Positions 1 to 8,188 of a stretch of 64,000 bases of DNA are shown piece after piece. This DNA is from Motiliproteus sp. MSK22-1 (GTDB taxonomy: Bacteria; Pseudomonadota; Gammaproteobacteria; Pseudomonadales; Balneatricaceae): positions 310,001-374,000 of the forward strand of contig NZ_MIEQ01000096.1 in assembly GCF_001968815.1 (NCBI RefSeq), given 5' to 3'. The stretch's first letter is position 1; each line of letters opens with the position of its first letter. The translations under genes were made by a program, and so were the position numbers. The notes beneath the pieces were generated by a model. The model had not been told where the DNA came from and did no database searches. It was given only the letters and a program-made list of their open reading frames with translations.

Positions 1-16
1 ATACAGGGTCGTACAA

Positions 17-805
17 ATGTCCAAAAGCATTGATTACTATACCAAAAAGACTATCTCGTCATGGGATGAAGTTGCTCCCAGACATGCATCGACCAATGCT
101 ACGCTGTTTGTTGATGTTGCTGATAACCGTTTTAATAACCTCAATCCAGACTTTGATGCTCTTATAGATGGCTACGGAGTATTACATAAATCAGTTGTTC
201 AAGTTTGTTGTAACAACGGGGTTGATCTGATTTCAATAAAAAATAAGGGGGCTGGTCGCTGCTTAGGTATCGATGGTTCCAGAGCTTTTGTTGATCAAGC
301 TATTCAACTGGCGCAGTCATCTGGACATTCGGGCCTGGAATTTTGTCATTCAGACATTTATAGATTGCCCGACCTGTATCGGAACTCATTCGATATCGCG
401 ATGATTACTGTCGGTGTCTTTAACTGGATGCCTGATCTATTCAAGTTCATGGAAATTTGCGCGTCACTGATAAAGCCAGGCGGGGTACTTCTGGTCGAAG
501 AAATTCATCCTATCCTTGGTATGTATGAGCAGGGAGAGCCTTCTTTTATAGATGCTTCATACTTTAATACGCAGCCGTTTAAGGACACCAGCGGTCTTGA
601 TTACTTTACAAATGAAAAGTATGAGGGCAAAGAGAATTTTTGGTTTCATCACTCACTAACCGATGTTTTTATGGCTGCAATTGCCAGCAATTTGCAGTTA
701 GAGCATATTAAAGAATTGGATTACAACATCGGTAATTATTGCGCTGATCTGGAGTTTGTTGAAAACAATCCCCCACTTGGAATAAATTTAGCCTGGCGAA
801 AATAG
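17..805 (+). CDS. Class I SAM-dependent methyltransferase
   Basis: A 262-residue cytoplasmic protein with a class I (Rossmann-fold) methyltransferase layout. The SAM-binding glycine motif is an unusual variant, VCCNNGVD, near residues 63-70. An acidic SAM-ribose position follows in CLGIDGS, and a DIAMITVGVFNW segment near residue 125 occupies the motif II/post-II position. A KPGGVLLVEEIHP stretch is the usual motif III loop. No signal peptide or membrane segment is present. The gene is alone: the upstream neighbour is outside the window, and a strong terminator follows about 130 bases after the stop. The substrate cannot be read from the sequence. The fold assignment is firm, the function is not. 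Confidence 0.8.
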   Translation: MSKSIDYYTKKTISSWDEVAPRHASTNATLFVDVADNRFNNLNPDFDALIDGYGVLHKSVVQVCCNNGVDLISIKNKGAGRCLGIDGSRAFVDQAIQLAQSSGHSGLEFCHSDIYRLPDLYRNSFDIAMITVGVFNWMPDLFKFMEICASLIKPGGVLLVEEIHPILGMYEQGEPSFIDASYFNTQPFKDTSGLDYFTNEKYEGKENFWFHHSLTDVFMAAIASNLQLEHIKELDYNIGNYCADLEFVENNPPLGINLAWRK

Positions 806-897
806 CATCAGTCAAATACCCAAGAGAGAGCTTTTCAGAAAGATAGATAGGATAGGGCGATTCATGATGAATGGTCAATCTTCTTAATAACGTCTAT

Positions 898-963
898 CCA
901 GTTATCAACGTTCTTGCAAAACGATAACTGGAATCAACGTGCTACTATTCAGCACGTTTTTTT
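898..963 (+). terminator. Tandem hairpins ending in a rho-independent terminator
   Basis: Two hairpins lie back to back. The first pairs CCAGTTATC (898-906) with GATAACTGG (923-931). The second pairs AACGTGCT (936-943) with AGCACGTT (951-958) across a 7-base loop and runs straight into seven T (957-963). The second has the full form of an intrinsic terminator reading rightward, and probably ends the methyltransferase transcript. Confidence 0.75.
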
Positions 964-1278
964 AATTCCATTTGAATCTCATTCTTGAGTCAGGGTTCCA
1001 GTAATGATGACTATGCGCTTGCTGAAATGTTGCTGTGGGGTCTTTAGGTCGGCTATTCGTGGCGGGAAGCCCAAAGACCTGTGGCATGGAGGCTATCGGG
1101 TTGACTATACCTTGATCTTGAGGTCTGGAGTAGTCACCGACCAAATAGGGTGTGTAGGGGGTAACGTAGTCGGTATCTCGCAAGTGACGGTTTGAATGCT
1201 TTCAGTCGGCTGGATATCACTCAGGTGGTTTAGAGAAGAGACAACTGTAGGTTTTTCACACATCAAGGCAGTAGCCAT
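962..1278 (-). pseudogene. Possible small broken gene, family unknown
   Basis: On the minus strand an ATG at 1278 sits a few bases after a GGAAC-type ribosome site. It opens a frame of about 58 codons beginning MATALMCEKPTVV. Near 1155, at a run of five C on the coding strand, a second frame is open to the stop at 962 and ends in MRFKWN. Read through a single frameshift the product would be about 100 residues, without membrane segments. I do not recognise the family. The evidence is only the start, the ribosome site and the two abutting frames, so it may be no gene at all or a remnant of the same island as the integrase-like fragment next to it. Confidence 0.2.
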
Positions 1279-1361
1279 GTAAAGTTCCTTTTAAGTAGAT
1301 TCCAATGAGCGGCGTGATGTTACAGGATGCTGTCATTGAAGTCTTGCGATTTTACAGTTAG

Positions 1362-1550
1362 CTAGAACTTCAATAGGCTGTAATCTATTTTGTCGATATT
1401 GACTTTCCGCTCAGCAATGAACGCATCATAATGTAGCCCATAGCTATCACTTGCTGCCGGTTCATTTCGGCTTTTCCAGCCACCAATTAGCTCTGCGTTC
1501 TCCTTGGATATACCGTATGCGTTAGCGGGAAGTGTGACGGAATAGCGCTC
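1362..1550 (-). pseudogene. Decayed tyrosine-recombinase (integrase) C-terminal fragment
   Basis: The minus strand holds a 62-codon open frame with no start codon of its own, ending at a TAG at 1364-1362. Its product contains GISKENAELIGGWKSRN and a tail with DSYG and KIDYSLL. This resembles the end of phage-type integrases, where the G(H/W) box is followed by the tyrosine nucleophile in an S-x-Y-G context and a short K-LDY tail. Immediately upstream, in another frame, the string LFRHTSR resembles the RHT box that precedes this part in intact integrases, so at least one frameshift would separate them. Nothing integrase-like could be followed further upstream. The call rests on motif memory only and is tentative. 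Confidence 0.35.
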
Positions 1551-1897
1551 TTAATGCTCTTATAGTTCGTCCCTTAGTAAAGTCTGATGAAAATCCCGGA
1601 ATTATTTTGCTGTTATAGCTGTTATAGCCGTTTTACCATAGCGATTTTGTAACCATAGCCCTCCTGAATCGTATATAAACCGTTGACAGTGTGTAAATTG
1701 CATTTTGTTCATAACGATGTAACATATTGTTAATTAACGGGTAATTATATAAAATATCAAGTCGTTACAGTTTGTTACACTTCCTTTCTCTACTTAACCC
1801 CATCTTAAAGTCGACAGTGATTTAATAAAACTACCTTAAGTCTATGGCTTAGGTTCACAACAACCGTGATAAAAAATATAACTAAAGGTAAAGGTCG
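1551..1897 (+). promoter_or_regulatory. gts upstream region with repeated TGTAAC/GTTACA motifs
   Basis: This gap carries the gtsA promoter. Visible elements are TGTAAC at 1718-1723, the perfect palindrome GTTAATTAAC at 1729-1738, and two direct GTTACA copies at 1764-1769 and 1774-1779, spaced one helical turn apart. A TTGACA at 1683-1688 could be a -35 box but has no convincing -10 at standard spacing. The repeats could form an operator. No HexR-type site was seen. The regulator is unknown and no regulatory gene is adjacent. Confidence 0.35.
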
Positions 1898-3151
1898 ATG
1901 AAACTAGCAAAGAAATCCGTATTGGGTATCGCATTGTCAGGTCTGATTAGCATGGGCGCTCAGGCTGGCAGCGTAGAAGTACTGCATTACTGGACTTCCG
2001 GCGGCGAAGCCAAGTCTGCCAGCGTATTGAAAAATCTGCTAGAGAAAGAAGGGCACCAGTGGGAAGATTTTGCGGTTGCTGGGGGCGGTGGTGAAAGTGC
2101 CATGACCGTTCTGAAATCTCGTGCTGTTTCCGGCAATCCACCAAGTGCTGCCCAGATCAAAGGTCTGGATATTCAGGAGTGGGCAGAGTTAGGGTTTCTA
2201 ACCAATCTCGATAAAGTTGCCAAGAAAGCCAAGTGGGATGATCTGCTTCCTGAAGTAGTCAGTGACGTCATGAAGTACGAAGGGCACTATGTTGCCGTTC
2301 CTGTTAATGTTCACCGCGTAAACTGGTTGTGGGCTAACCCTGAAATTTTCAAAAAGGCAGGTGTTGAAATTCCTAAAACCTGGAGTGAATTCATTCAGGT
2401 TGCCGATAAAATCAAAGCGGCCGGATATACTCCTTTAGCTCACGGTGGCCAGGCTTGGCAGGATGCCACTCTATTTGAGGCCGTTGCACTGGGCGAAGGT
2501 GGTCCTGAGTTTTACGGTAAAGCCTTTGTCCAACATGATCAGGCCACTCTAACCAGTCAGAAAATGACAGATATTCTGGCTACCTTCAAAAAGCTGAAGT
2601 CCTATATTGATAGCGATTCCGCGGGTCGTGACTGGAATATAGCCACAGCAATGGTTATTAACGGTAAGGCTGCGATGCAAATTATGGGCGACTGGGCCAA
2701 GGGCGAGTTTACCGCTGCAGGCAAGAAGCCAGGTACTGATTATGTGTGTGTGGCTGCTCCGGGTACTGCTGATGCCTTCACTTTTAATATTGATAGTTTT
2801 GCTATGTTCGATGTTAAGGGTAGTGACAGCAAAACAGCTCAGGCAGATTTGGCACGACTGATTATGGAGCCTAGTTTCCAGGAAACGTTTAATCTGAATA
2901 AAGGATCTATTCCGGCGCGTTTAGGCATGGCTCGTGATAAGTTTGACAGCTGTGCTCACACTTCCATGGATGACTTCGTGTCTACCGCTGGTAATGGCGG
3001 TTTAGTACCTAGTATGGCCCATGGTATGTCAACCACGTCTGCTGTTCAGGGCGCAATCTATGACGTAGTAACCAACTACTTCAACAGCGACTCCATCACC
3101 GCCGAACAGGCGACTGAAAAGCTGGCACGTGCTATTCGAGCGGCTATCTAG
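1898..3151 (+). CDS. gtsA: Sugar ABC transporter periplasmic binding protein, GtsA type
   Basis: Periplasmic solute-binding protein (417 residues) of a CUT1-family sugar ABC importer. A signal peptide is clear: MKLAKK, a hydrophobic core, then cleavage after AQA near residue 23. The mature start, [15 protein letters not shown], and the block [20 protein letters not shown] closely follow what I know of Pseudomonas GtsA, the glucose (and mannose/xylose) binding protein. The start is preceded by an AAAGGT-type ribosome site. Two permeases and an ATPase follow in the same direction, giving the gtsABCD order. A terminator right after the stop probably makes this gene the most abundant product of the operon, as expected for a binding protein needed in excess. 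The exact sugar is inferred from the family. Confidence 0.9.
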   Translation: MKLAKKSVLGIALSGLISMGAQAGSVEVLHYWTSGGEAKSASVLKNLLEKEGHQWEDFAVAGGGGESAMTVLKSRAVSGNPPSAAQIKGLDIQEWAELGFLTNLDKVAKKAKWDDLLPEVVSDVMKYEGHYVAVPVNVHRVNWLWANPEIFKKAGVEIPKTWSEFIQVADKIKAAGYTPLAHGGQAWQDATLFEAVALGEGGPEFYGKAFVQHDQATLTSQKMTDILATFKKLKSYIDSDSAGRDWNIATAMVINGKAAMQIMGDWAKGEFTAAGKKPGTDYVCVAAPGTADAFTFNIDSFAMFDVKGSDSKTAQADLARLIMEPSFQETFNLNKGSIPARLGMARDKFDSCAHTSMDDFVSTAGNGGLVPSMAHGMSTTSAVQGAIYDVVTNYFNSDSITAEQATEKLARAIRAAI

Positions 3152-3161
3152 CAGGGTTCTT

Positions 3162-3188
3162 CGCTCCTTTTCGGAGGAGCGTTTTTTT
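3162..3188 (+). terminator. Intra-operon terminator/attenuator after gtsA
   Basis: A perfect seven-pair stem, CGCTCCT (3162-3168) with AGGAGCG (3175-3181), encloses a 6-base loop and is followed by seven T (3182-3188). It begins 11 bases after the gtsA stop. It should end most transcripts after gtsA and let a fraction read on into gtsB, and the stem would also protect the gtsA 3' end. Confidence 0.85.
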
Positions 3189-3279
3189 ATCCAATCATTG
3201 TTAATGCAGTAAGGTGCCGTCTGACTCCTGCGGAGTTTTGATGGCACCAGTCTCCAAACTCGCATATAGGCTTCTGACG

Positions 3280-4230
3280 ATGAATACAAGCAACGTTGTC
3301 AAACAGAATTCTGCTTCTGCAGTTTCTGACAGCCCTCAGGTTTCCACGGGAGGGTCTTTCGACTTTCTACAGCGTTGGTTGCCGAAACTGGTTCTGGGCC
3401 CAACCATTATTACAACACTGGTTTTTGTTTACGGCTATGTCATTTGGACTGGCGTATTATCAATGACCAAGTCACGTTTTTTACCCAACTACAATTTTGT
3501 TGGTTTCCTTCAGTATGAAAAGTTGATGGATAATGACCGCTGGTCCGTTGCATCGCTCAATATTCTTATCTTTGGAGGTCTCTTTATTCTGATCTGCTTG
3601 GTCATTGGTGTCTTAATGGCTATTTTGCTGGATCAGAAAATTCGGGCAGAAGGATCGATACGCACGGTTTTCCTTTATCCCATGGCCCTGTCGTTTATTG
3701 TCACCGGTACAGCCTGGAAATGGATTCTGAACCCCGGACTGGGTTTAGAGAAGCTGGTCCGTGATATGGGGTTTGAAAATTTTACTTTCGATTGGCTGGT
3801 CGACACTGAGATGGCGATTTATACCCTGGTTATCGCTGCTGTCTGGCAGTCTTCCGGTTTTGTTATGGCGCTGTTCCTAGCCGGATTAAGGGGCGTTGAT
3901 AATTCTATTGTAAAGGCTGCTGAACTGGATGGTGCAAGCATGCCTACCATCTACAGACGTATTATATTGCCTCATCTGCGACCCGTGTTCTTTAGTGCTT
4001 TTATCATACTGTCCCACATTGCCATTAAGAGCTTTGACCTTGTTATGGCTTTGACTGGCGGCGGCCCTGGATACTCTACTGATTTGCCTGCCACCTTTAT
4101 GTATGTCACTTCATTTAGCCGAGGGCAGATAGGTTTAGGTTCTGCCAGTGCAATGATGATGCTTGCTGTAGTTCTGGCAATTCTGATTCCGTACCTGTAC
4201 TCCGAACTGCGAGGTAAGAACAATGCCTAA
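3280..4230 (+). CDS. gtsB: Sugar ABC transporter permease, GtsB (MalF/UgpA type)
   Basis: Inner-membrane permease of the sugar importer, 316 residues from the ATG at 3280. Upstream in-frame starts at 3241 (behind a GCGGAG site) and 3214 are possible; 3280 fits the usual short tail before LQRWLPKLVL best. Six or so membrane helices are visible. The EAA loop that contacts the ATPase is ELDGASMPTIYRRIILPHLRP near residue 220. The SFDLVMALTGGGPG segment is typical of MalF/UgpA-type CUT1 permeases. The gene overlaps gtsC by 8 bases, implying coupled translation. It is expected to pair with GtsC as a heterodimer. Confidence 0.88.
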   Translation: MNTSNVVKQNSASAVSDSPQVSTGGSFDFLQRWLPKLVLGPTIITTLVFVYGYVIWTGVLSMTKSRFLPNYNFVGFLQYEKLMDNDRWSVASLNILIFGGLFILICLVIGVLMAILLDQKIRAEGSIRTVFLYPMALSFIVTGTAWKWILNPGLGLEKLVRDMGFENFTFDWLVDTEMAIYTLVIAAVWQSSGFVMALFLAGLRGVDNSIVKAAELDGASMPTIYRRIILPHLRPVFFSAFIILSHIAIKSFDLVMALTGGGPGYSTDLPATFMYVTSFSRGQIGLGSASAMMMLAVVLAILIPYLYSELRGKNNA

Positions 4231-5110
4231 TACCACTGCATCCAGTTCCTCCATGAACCGTTCCGTTACCCTGAGTCGAGTGGTGCTTTACGCCATTCTT
4301 TTAATAGCGGTAGTGTTTTATCTAATGCCTCTGGTGGTTATGCTGCTGACGTCTTTCAAGAGCATGGCTGATATTCGCGGCGGTAATCTGGTTTCAATTC
4401 CACAGGAATTTATTATTGCTGCCTGGGATAAAGCCTGGTCCAGTGCTTGTACTGGGGTTGAATGCGCGGGCGTAGCCCCGTTTTTCTGGAATTCGTTTCA
4501 GATCACGGTTCCTGCAGTGCTGATATCAACCTTTTTAGGCGCGCTGAATGGCTATGTGTTGACCAAGTGGAAGTTCAGAGGCAGTGATATCTTCTTTGGT
4601 CTGATGCTGTTTGGCTGTTTTATCCCTTTCCAGGTCGTTATTCTGCCAATGGCTCAGACTCTTGGTTGGTTAGGGCTGGCCAATACAACGACCGGATTAG
4701 TCTTCGTCCATATTGTCTACGGTATGTCGTTCACCACTTTGTTCTTCCGTAATTTTTATGTGTCAGTTCCCACCGAGTTGGTCAGTGCTGCGAAGATTGA
4801 TGGGGCCGGTTTCTTCACTATATTCCGTCGCATTATTTTGCCGATATCAGGTCCGATTTTCGTAGTCTGCATCATTTGGCAGTTTACCCAAGTGTGGAAC
4901 GACTTTCTGTTTGGTGTGGTTTTCTCCGGTGGGGATACTCAACCAATCACTGTTGCCCTCAATAACCTGGTGAATACCTCCCACGGCGTCAAAGAATATA
5001 ACGTGGACATGGCGGCGGCCATGATCGCCGCGCTGCCAACGCTGTTGGTGTATGTTCTGGCTGGCAAATATTTTGTTCGTGGTCTGACAGCAGGGTCGGT
5101 TAAGGGATAG
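4223..5110 (+). CDS. gtsC: Sugar ABC transporter permease, GtsC (MalG/UgpE type)
   Basis: Second inner-membrane permease of the importer, 295 residues, with six predicted helices. The EAA loop is SAAKIDGAGFFTIFRRIILP near residue 190, and the C-terminus ends in FVRGLTAGSVKG, the standard MalG-type ending. The start at 4223 lies behind GAGG and overlaps the gtsB stop. A GVECAGVAPFFWNS segment between helices 1 and 2 belongs to the periplasmic loop. The 120-base gap to the ATPase contains two CACYTGGTAGAC copies (about 5129 and 5168) but no obvious terminator, so the ATPase is likely co-transcribed. Confidence 0.88.
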   Translation: MPNTTASSSSMNRSVTLSRVVLYAILLIAVVFYLMPLVVMLLTSFKSMADIRGGNLVSIPQEFIIAAWDKAWSSACTGVECAGVAPFFWNSFQITVPAVLISTFLGALNGYVLTKWKFRGSDIFFGLMLFGCFIPFQVVILPMAQTLGWLGLANTTTGLVFVHIVYGMSFTTLFFRNFYVSVPTELVSAAKIDGAGFFTIFRRIILPISGPIFVVCIIWQFTQVWNDFLFGVVFSGGDTQPITVALNNLVNTSHGVKEYNVDMAAAMIAALPTLLVYVLAGKYFVRGLTAGSVKG

Positions 5111-5230
5111 AAGGGGTGGTGATAAACAACACCTGGTAGACCGGATAGAAGCCAGTGCTGAATAGACGGCACTTGGTAGACAACGATTAACGAGCCTGAC
5201 AGGTTCAAAGAATAAAAACGGGTATTCAAA

Positions 5231-6346
5231 ATGGCTGCATTAGAAATCCAAAATGTTAAAAAGACTTTCGGTACCGTTGATGTTCTGAAAGGCATCGATC
5301 TTAGTATCAGTGATGGGGAATTTCTGATTTTGGTGGGGCCTTCTGGCTGCGGCAAATCAACGCTGATGAACACTATTGCCGGACTGGAAGACGTTACCTC
5401 TGGCGATATTTCAATCGGTGGTAATCATGTCACAGGGCTGGCGCCAAAAGATCGTGATATAGCGATGGTGTTTCAGTCCTATGCTCTTTACCCCAGTATG
5501 ACGGTCCGGGGTAATATTTCCTTTGCACTTGAGATTCGTAAGGTGCCTAAGGCGGAGCGGGAAAAAGAAGTGGAAAGGGTTGCTGATCTGTTGCAAATAG
5601 GCCATTTGCTGGATCGAAAGCCATCACAGCTATCAGGTGGTCAGCGCCAGCGTGTTGCCATGGGAAGGGCTTTGGCACGACACCCAAAGATTTACCTGTT
5701 TGATGAGCCTCTGAGCAATCTTGATGCAAAACTTCGGGTTGAGATGCGAACGGAAATCAAGAAACTTCACCAGCGTCTGGGCACAACTATTGTTTATGTG
5801 ACTCATGACCAGATTGAAGCGATGACTTTAGCGGATCGTATTGCTGTGATGAAGGATGGGGAAGTACAGCAGTTTGGAACACCCCAGCAAATTTATGATG
5901 ATCCAGCGAATATGTTTGTGGCAGGTTTTATGGGATCTCCCGCAATGAACTTTTTACGCTGTGAAGTTGAGCACACCGAACAGGGTTATGCCGTGGGTGT
6001 CCGTACAGGAGGGGGGGATCTGCACCATTTGCCTTTGGTTCATGCTGACAGCTCTTTGCAGAGCTGGATCGGTAAAGAGGTGATTTTGGGACTGAGACCT
6101 GAGCAGATTACTCATGTAATTCCACACAAGACCGATGAATCCCATGTGGCTCGCTTTTCTGCAAAAGTTGAGGTAGCCGAGCCCACCGGGCCGGATACGT
6201 TGATATTGATTGACTTGAATGGGCAAGAAGTGGACTGTCGGGTAAACCCTACGGAAGAAAAACCCGTGGGTAGCCTGATGGAGTTTATGGTTGATATGTC
6301 CAAGGCTGTTTTGTTTAACCCGGAAACTGAAGCTCGGCTGTTATAA
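5231..6346 (+). CDS. gtsD: Sugar ABC transporter ATPase, UgpC/MalK family
   Basis: ATP-hydrolysing subunit of the gts importer, 371 residues, cytoplasmic. Walker A is GPSGCGKST at residues 36-44, the ABC signature is LSGGQRQR near 134, Walker B is IYLFDEP near 155, and the D-loop LSNLDAK follows. The H-loop is YVTHDQIEAM. The last 130 residues form the OB/TOBE-like regulatory domain of MalK-family ATPases, including LGLRPEQI. Such ATPases are sometimes shared by several CUT1 importers, but the agl cluster in this window has its own. The name gtsD follows the operon; malK or ugpC are equivalent family labels. Confidence 0.88.
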   Translation: MAALEIQNVKKTFGTVDVLKGIDLSISDGEFLILVGPSGCGKSTLMNTIAGLEDVTSGDISIGGNHVTGLAPKDRDIAMVFQSYALYPSMTVRGNISFALEIRKVPKAEREKEVERVADLLQIGHLLDRKPSQLSGGQRQRVAMGRALARHPKIYLFDEPLSNLDAKLRVEMRTEIKKLHQRLGTTIVYVTHDQIEAMTLADRIAVMKDGEVQQFGTPQQIYDDPANMFVAGFMGSPAMNFLRCEVEHTEQGYAVGVRTGGGDLHHLPLVHADSSLQSWIGKEVILGLRPEQITHVIPHKTDESHVARFSAKVEVAEPTGPDTLILIDLNGQEVDCRVNPTEEKPVGSLMEFMVDMSKAVLFNPETEARLL

Positions 6347-6436
6347 TCGGCGCGGGTAAAGAATCGGCAGCTGTGCATAGGCCTGAATACTTAAGGGGTC
6401 TGATCAGATGTGTATGTAAGTTAAGCCGATTTTGCT

Positions 6437-6468
6437 GCAGCTTTGCCCAAGAAGCAGGGTAAAGCTGC
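6437..6468. terminator. Strong hairpin between convergent gtsD and diguanylate cyclase genes
   Basis: GCAGCTTTGCCC (6437-6448) pairs with GGGTAAAGCTGC (6457-6468) over an 8-base loop, giving twelve pairs with one G-T wobble. No T-run follows on either strand, so it is not a textbook intrinsic terminator. It lies between two genes that converge and may act as a bidirectional transcript end or 3' stabiliser. Confidence 0.5.
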
Positions 6469-6547
6469 CTGGCGAACAGATCCCTTTAGCAAAGCCTTAG
6501 TGGGTCCGGTAAGTTATTTGATGTAGCACCAGTGATAATAACCCGAG

Positions 6548-7495
6548 TTACCAGGGGACTGTTTGTTTTTTACAAACAGTAATTCTATTACGGCCCTCTT
6601 CCTTGGATTGATACAATGCTGTATCAGCTCTCTTCAGCAGACTCTTATCGTCATCTCCACTGACGTAGCGGGCAATGCCTGCGCTGCAGGTCACTTTGAC
6701 TTCTTCATGGTTATCAGTGCAGAACACGGCTTTCTCAAGGCTTGTTCGTATCCGTTCTGCGGCTACGGAGCCATCTGGAGTAAAAGGCATTAAAATGACA
6801 AACTCCTCTCCACCGTAGCGAAATGCGCTGTCTGTGGTTCTGAGGTGTCGTTTAATAAGGCCTCCAAATCCTTCCAGTACCTTATCACCGAATACATGGC
6901 CATAACTGTCATTGACGGGTTTGAACAGATCAAGATCAAACATACAAACGGAAAGGTCGTGATTATGCCTTTCACAGCGTTTTATCTCTCGTTCTATCTC
7001 CTGAATAAAAAAACGGGTGTTGTATAGCTTGGTGAGTTCGTCGGTAATGCTCAGTTCTCTGTAAAGTTGCTCGCTTCGAATAAGCTCCAGCTCTGCCTTT
7101 TTTCTGTCACTGACATTGACCAGTGTTTCGATAGCGCCAATGATAACGCCAGATTCGTCTTGAACAGGTGATGCGGTAAATGACAACCATTCACCTTCGT
7201 CTCCCATTTCCGGGAAAAAATCTTCTGCAGCATAGGCCCCTTCCAGCACATCACAGGGACGGCATTTATTTCGATAAAACTGGTCGACTGTTTGGCTGTG
7301 ATTGCCTTCCAATATGAGATCAGCCATCGTTGGACGCGAAGTTGTATAAAAGGGGCGCCATTGATTGCGAGTACCAATCATTTCGTCACAGGTCAGCCCT
7401 GTAAGTTGAGTGAGAGCCTTATTCCAATGGGTGATCACCCGGTCTTTATTAATTACAAAAGTCGGAATAGCAATTTTGTCGATCAATTGAGTCAT
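6548..7495 (-). CDS. PAS-GGDEF diguanylate cyclase
   Basis: Makes the second messenger c-di-GMP from two GTP. The 315-residue protein has an N-terminal PAS sensor (about residues 1-130, starting MTQLIDKIAIPTFVINKDRVI) and a C-terminal GGDEF domain (about 150-310). The active site is GGEEF at 228-232 and is intact. An RTTD at 219-222, five residues before it, is a proper inhibitory I-site, so product feedback is expected. There is no membrane segment or signal peptide, so it senses something in the cytoplasm. The PAS ligand is unknown; two cysteines in NKCRPCDV are noticeable. The start follows an AAAGGG ribosome site. It lies between two sugar-import operons but is convergent with gts and divergent from agl, so it has its own promoter. 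Confidence 0.9.
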   Translation of the reverse strand: MTQLIDKIAIPTFVINKDRVITHWNKALTQLTGLTCDEMIGTRNQWRPFYTTSRPTMADLILEGNHSQTVDQFYRNKCRPCDVLEGAYAAEDFFPEMGDEGEWLSFTASPVQDESGVIIGAIETLVNVSDRKKAELELIRSEQLYRELSITDELTKLYNTRFFIQEIEREIKRCERHNHDLSVCMFDLDLFKPVNDSYGHVFGDKVLEGFGGLIKRHLRTTDSAFRYGGEEFVILMPFTPDGSVAAERIRTSLEKAVFCTDNHEEVKVTCSAGIARYVSGDDDKSLLKRADTALYQSKEEGRNRITVCKKQTVPW

Positions 7496-8188
7496 AATTA
7501 CCCTTTCAAAATATGGAATCTGAAAGCCGCACAGTTGATCAGATGGGGAACGGGATTGCCTGAAAAGCTGTTGTGATATTTGTGTAAACTGAGTATTGGT
7601 GCCTCATCCACAAAAGTGCTTCAGACTTTGTGACAACCAGATCCTTCGTAACAACTACACAATATTTGACAAGTCCTACTGATACTTCAGACCCGCTGCT
7701 TTGTGTTCTTTGTTTTCTCTGAGATACGAACAAAACAACGGCTGGACCAATAAGCTGTCTATTTTTAGACTAGACCCTTTAGCTGCAATTTTGTAGTTAT
7801 CGCTGAATGAACCGACTACTCTTTCGTCTTTTAGGGGCATCTCAAAGCGAGGTGGTTAAAAAGATAGCCAGAAGAAATTTATCTTAACCGATTGCCACTG
7901 AAACGGTTGTGGGACCTGTTTTTGTTTTCCTTGAGACTGTTTAACAAAGCCTGAAGCAGATGGTGAGCTTATAAATGGGAAATTTACTCGATGCTGAATC
8001 TGTTTTAATTTTTAACTAAAACAGTCGCTTACCAATCATACTTAATATTAAGCAGAAATTAAGAAACCTTCAGCATTGCTGGGATTCCTTAAATTAGTAA
8101 GATTTGTACTGCTATCTTAATCGTTTTAGATGATCTTCGATTTCAGAGAATATCTAAACTAATAAAAACAAAACAAGAGTGTTGGTCG
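7496..8188 (+). promoter_or_regulatory. Divergent regulatory gap with inverted repeats before the alpha-glucoside operon
   Basis: A 690-base gap between the divergent cyclase and aglE-like genes without a convincing gene. Near its right end are an inverted repeat of CTGTTTTA (8000-8007) with TAAAACAG (8017-8024) over a 9-base loop, and the perfect 12-base palindrome CTTAATATTAAG at 8041-8052. Both lie 140-190 bases before the aglE start. They are candidate operators for the LacI-type regulator at the far end of the operon, though neither has the usual LacI-family CG centre. Neither is followed by a T-run. Confidence 0.35.

Noticed and set aside
898-963. Integron attC site
   Set aside because: The hairpins lack the R'' and R' core sites (GTTRRRY/RYYYAAC); the T-run makes a terminator the better reading.
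4939-5373. A 144-codon minus frame across gtsC and gtsD
   Set aside because: It is antisense to two clear genes and has no motif.
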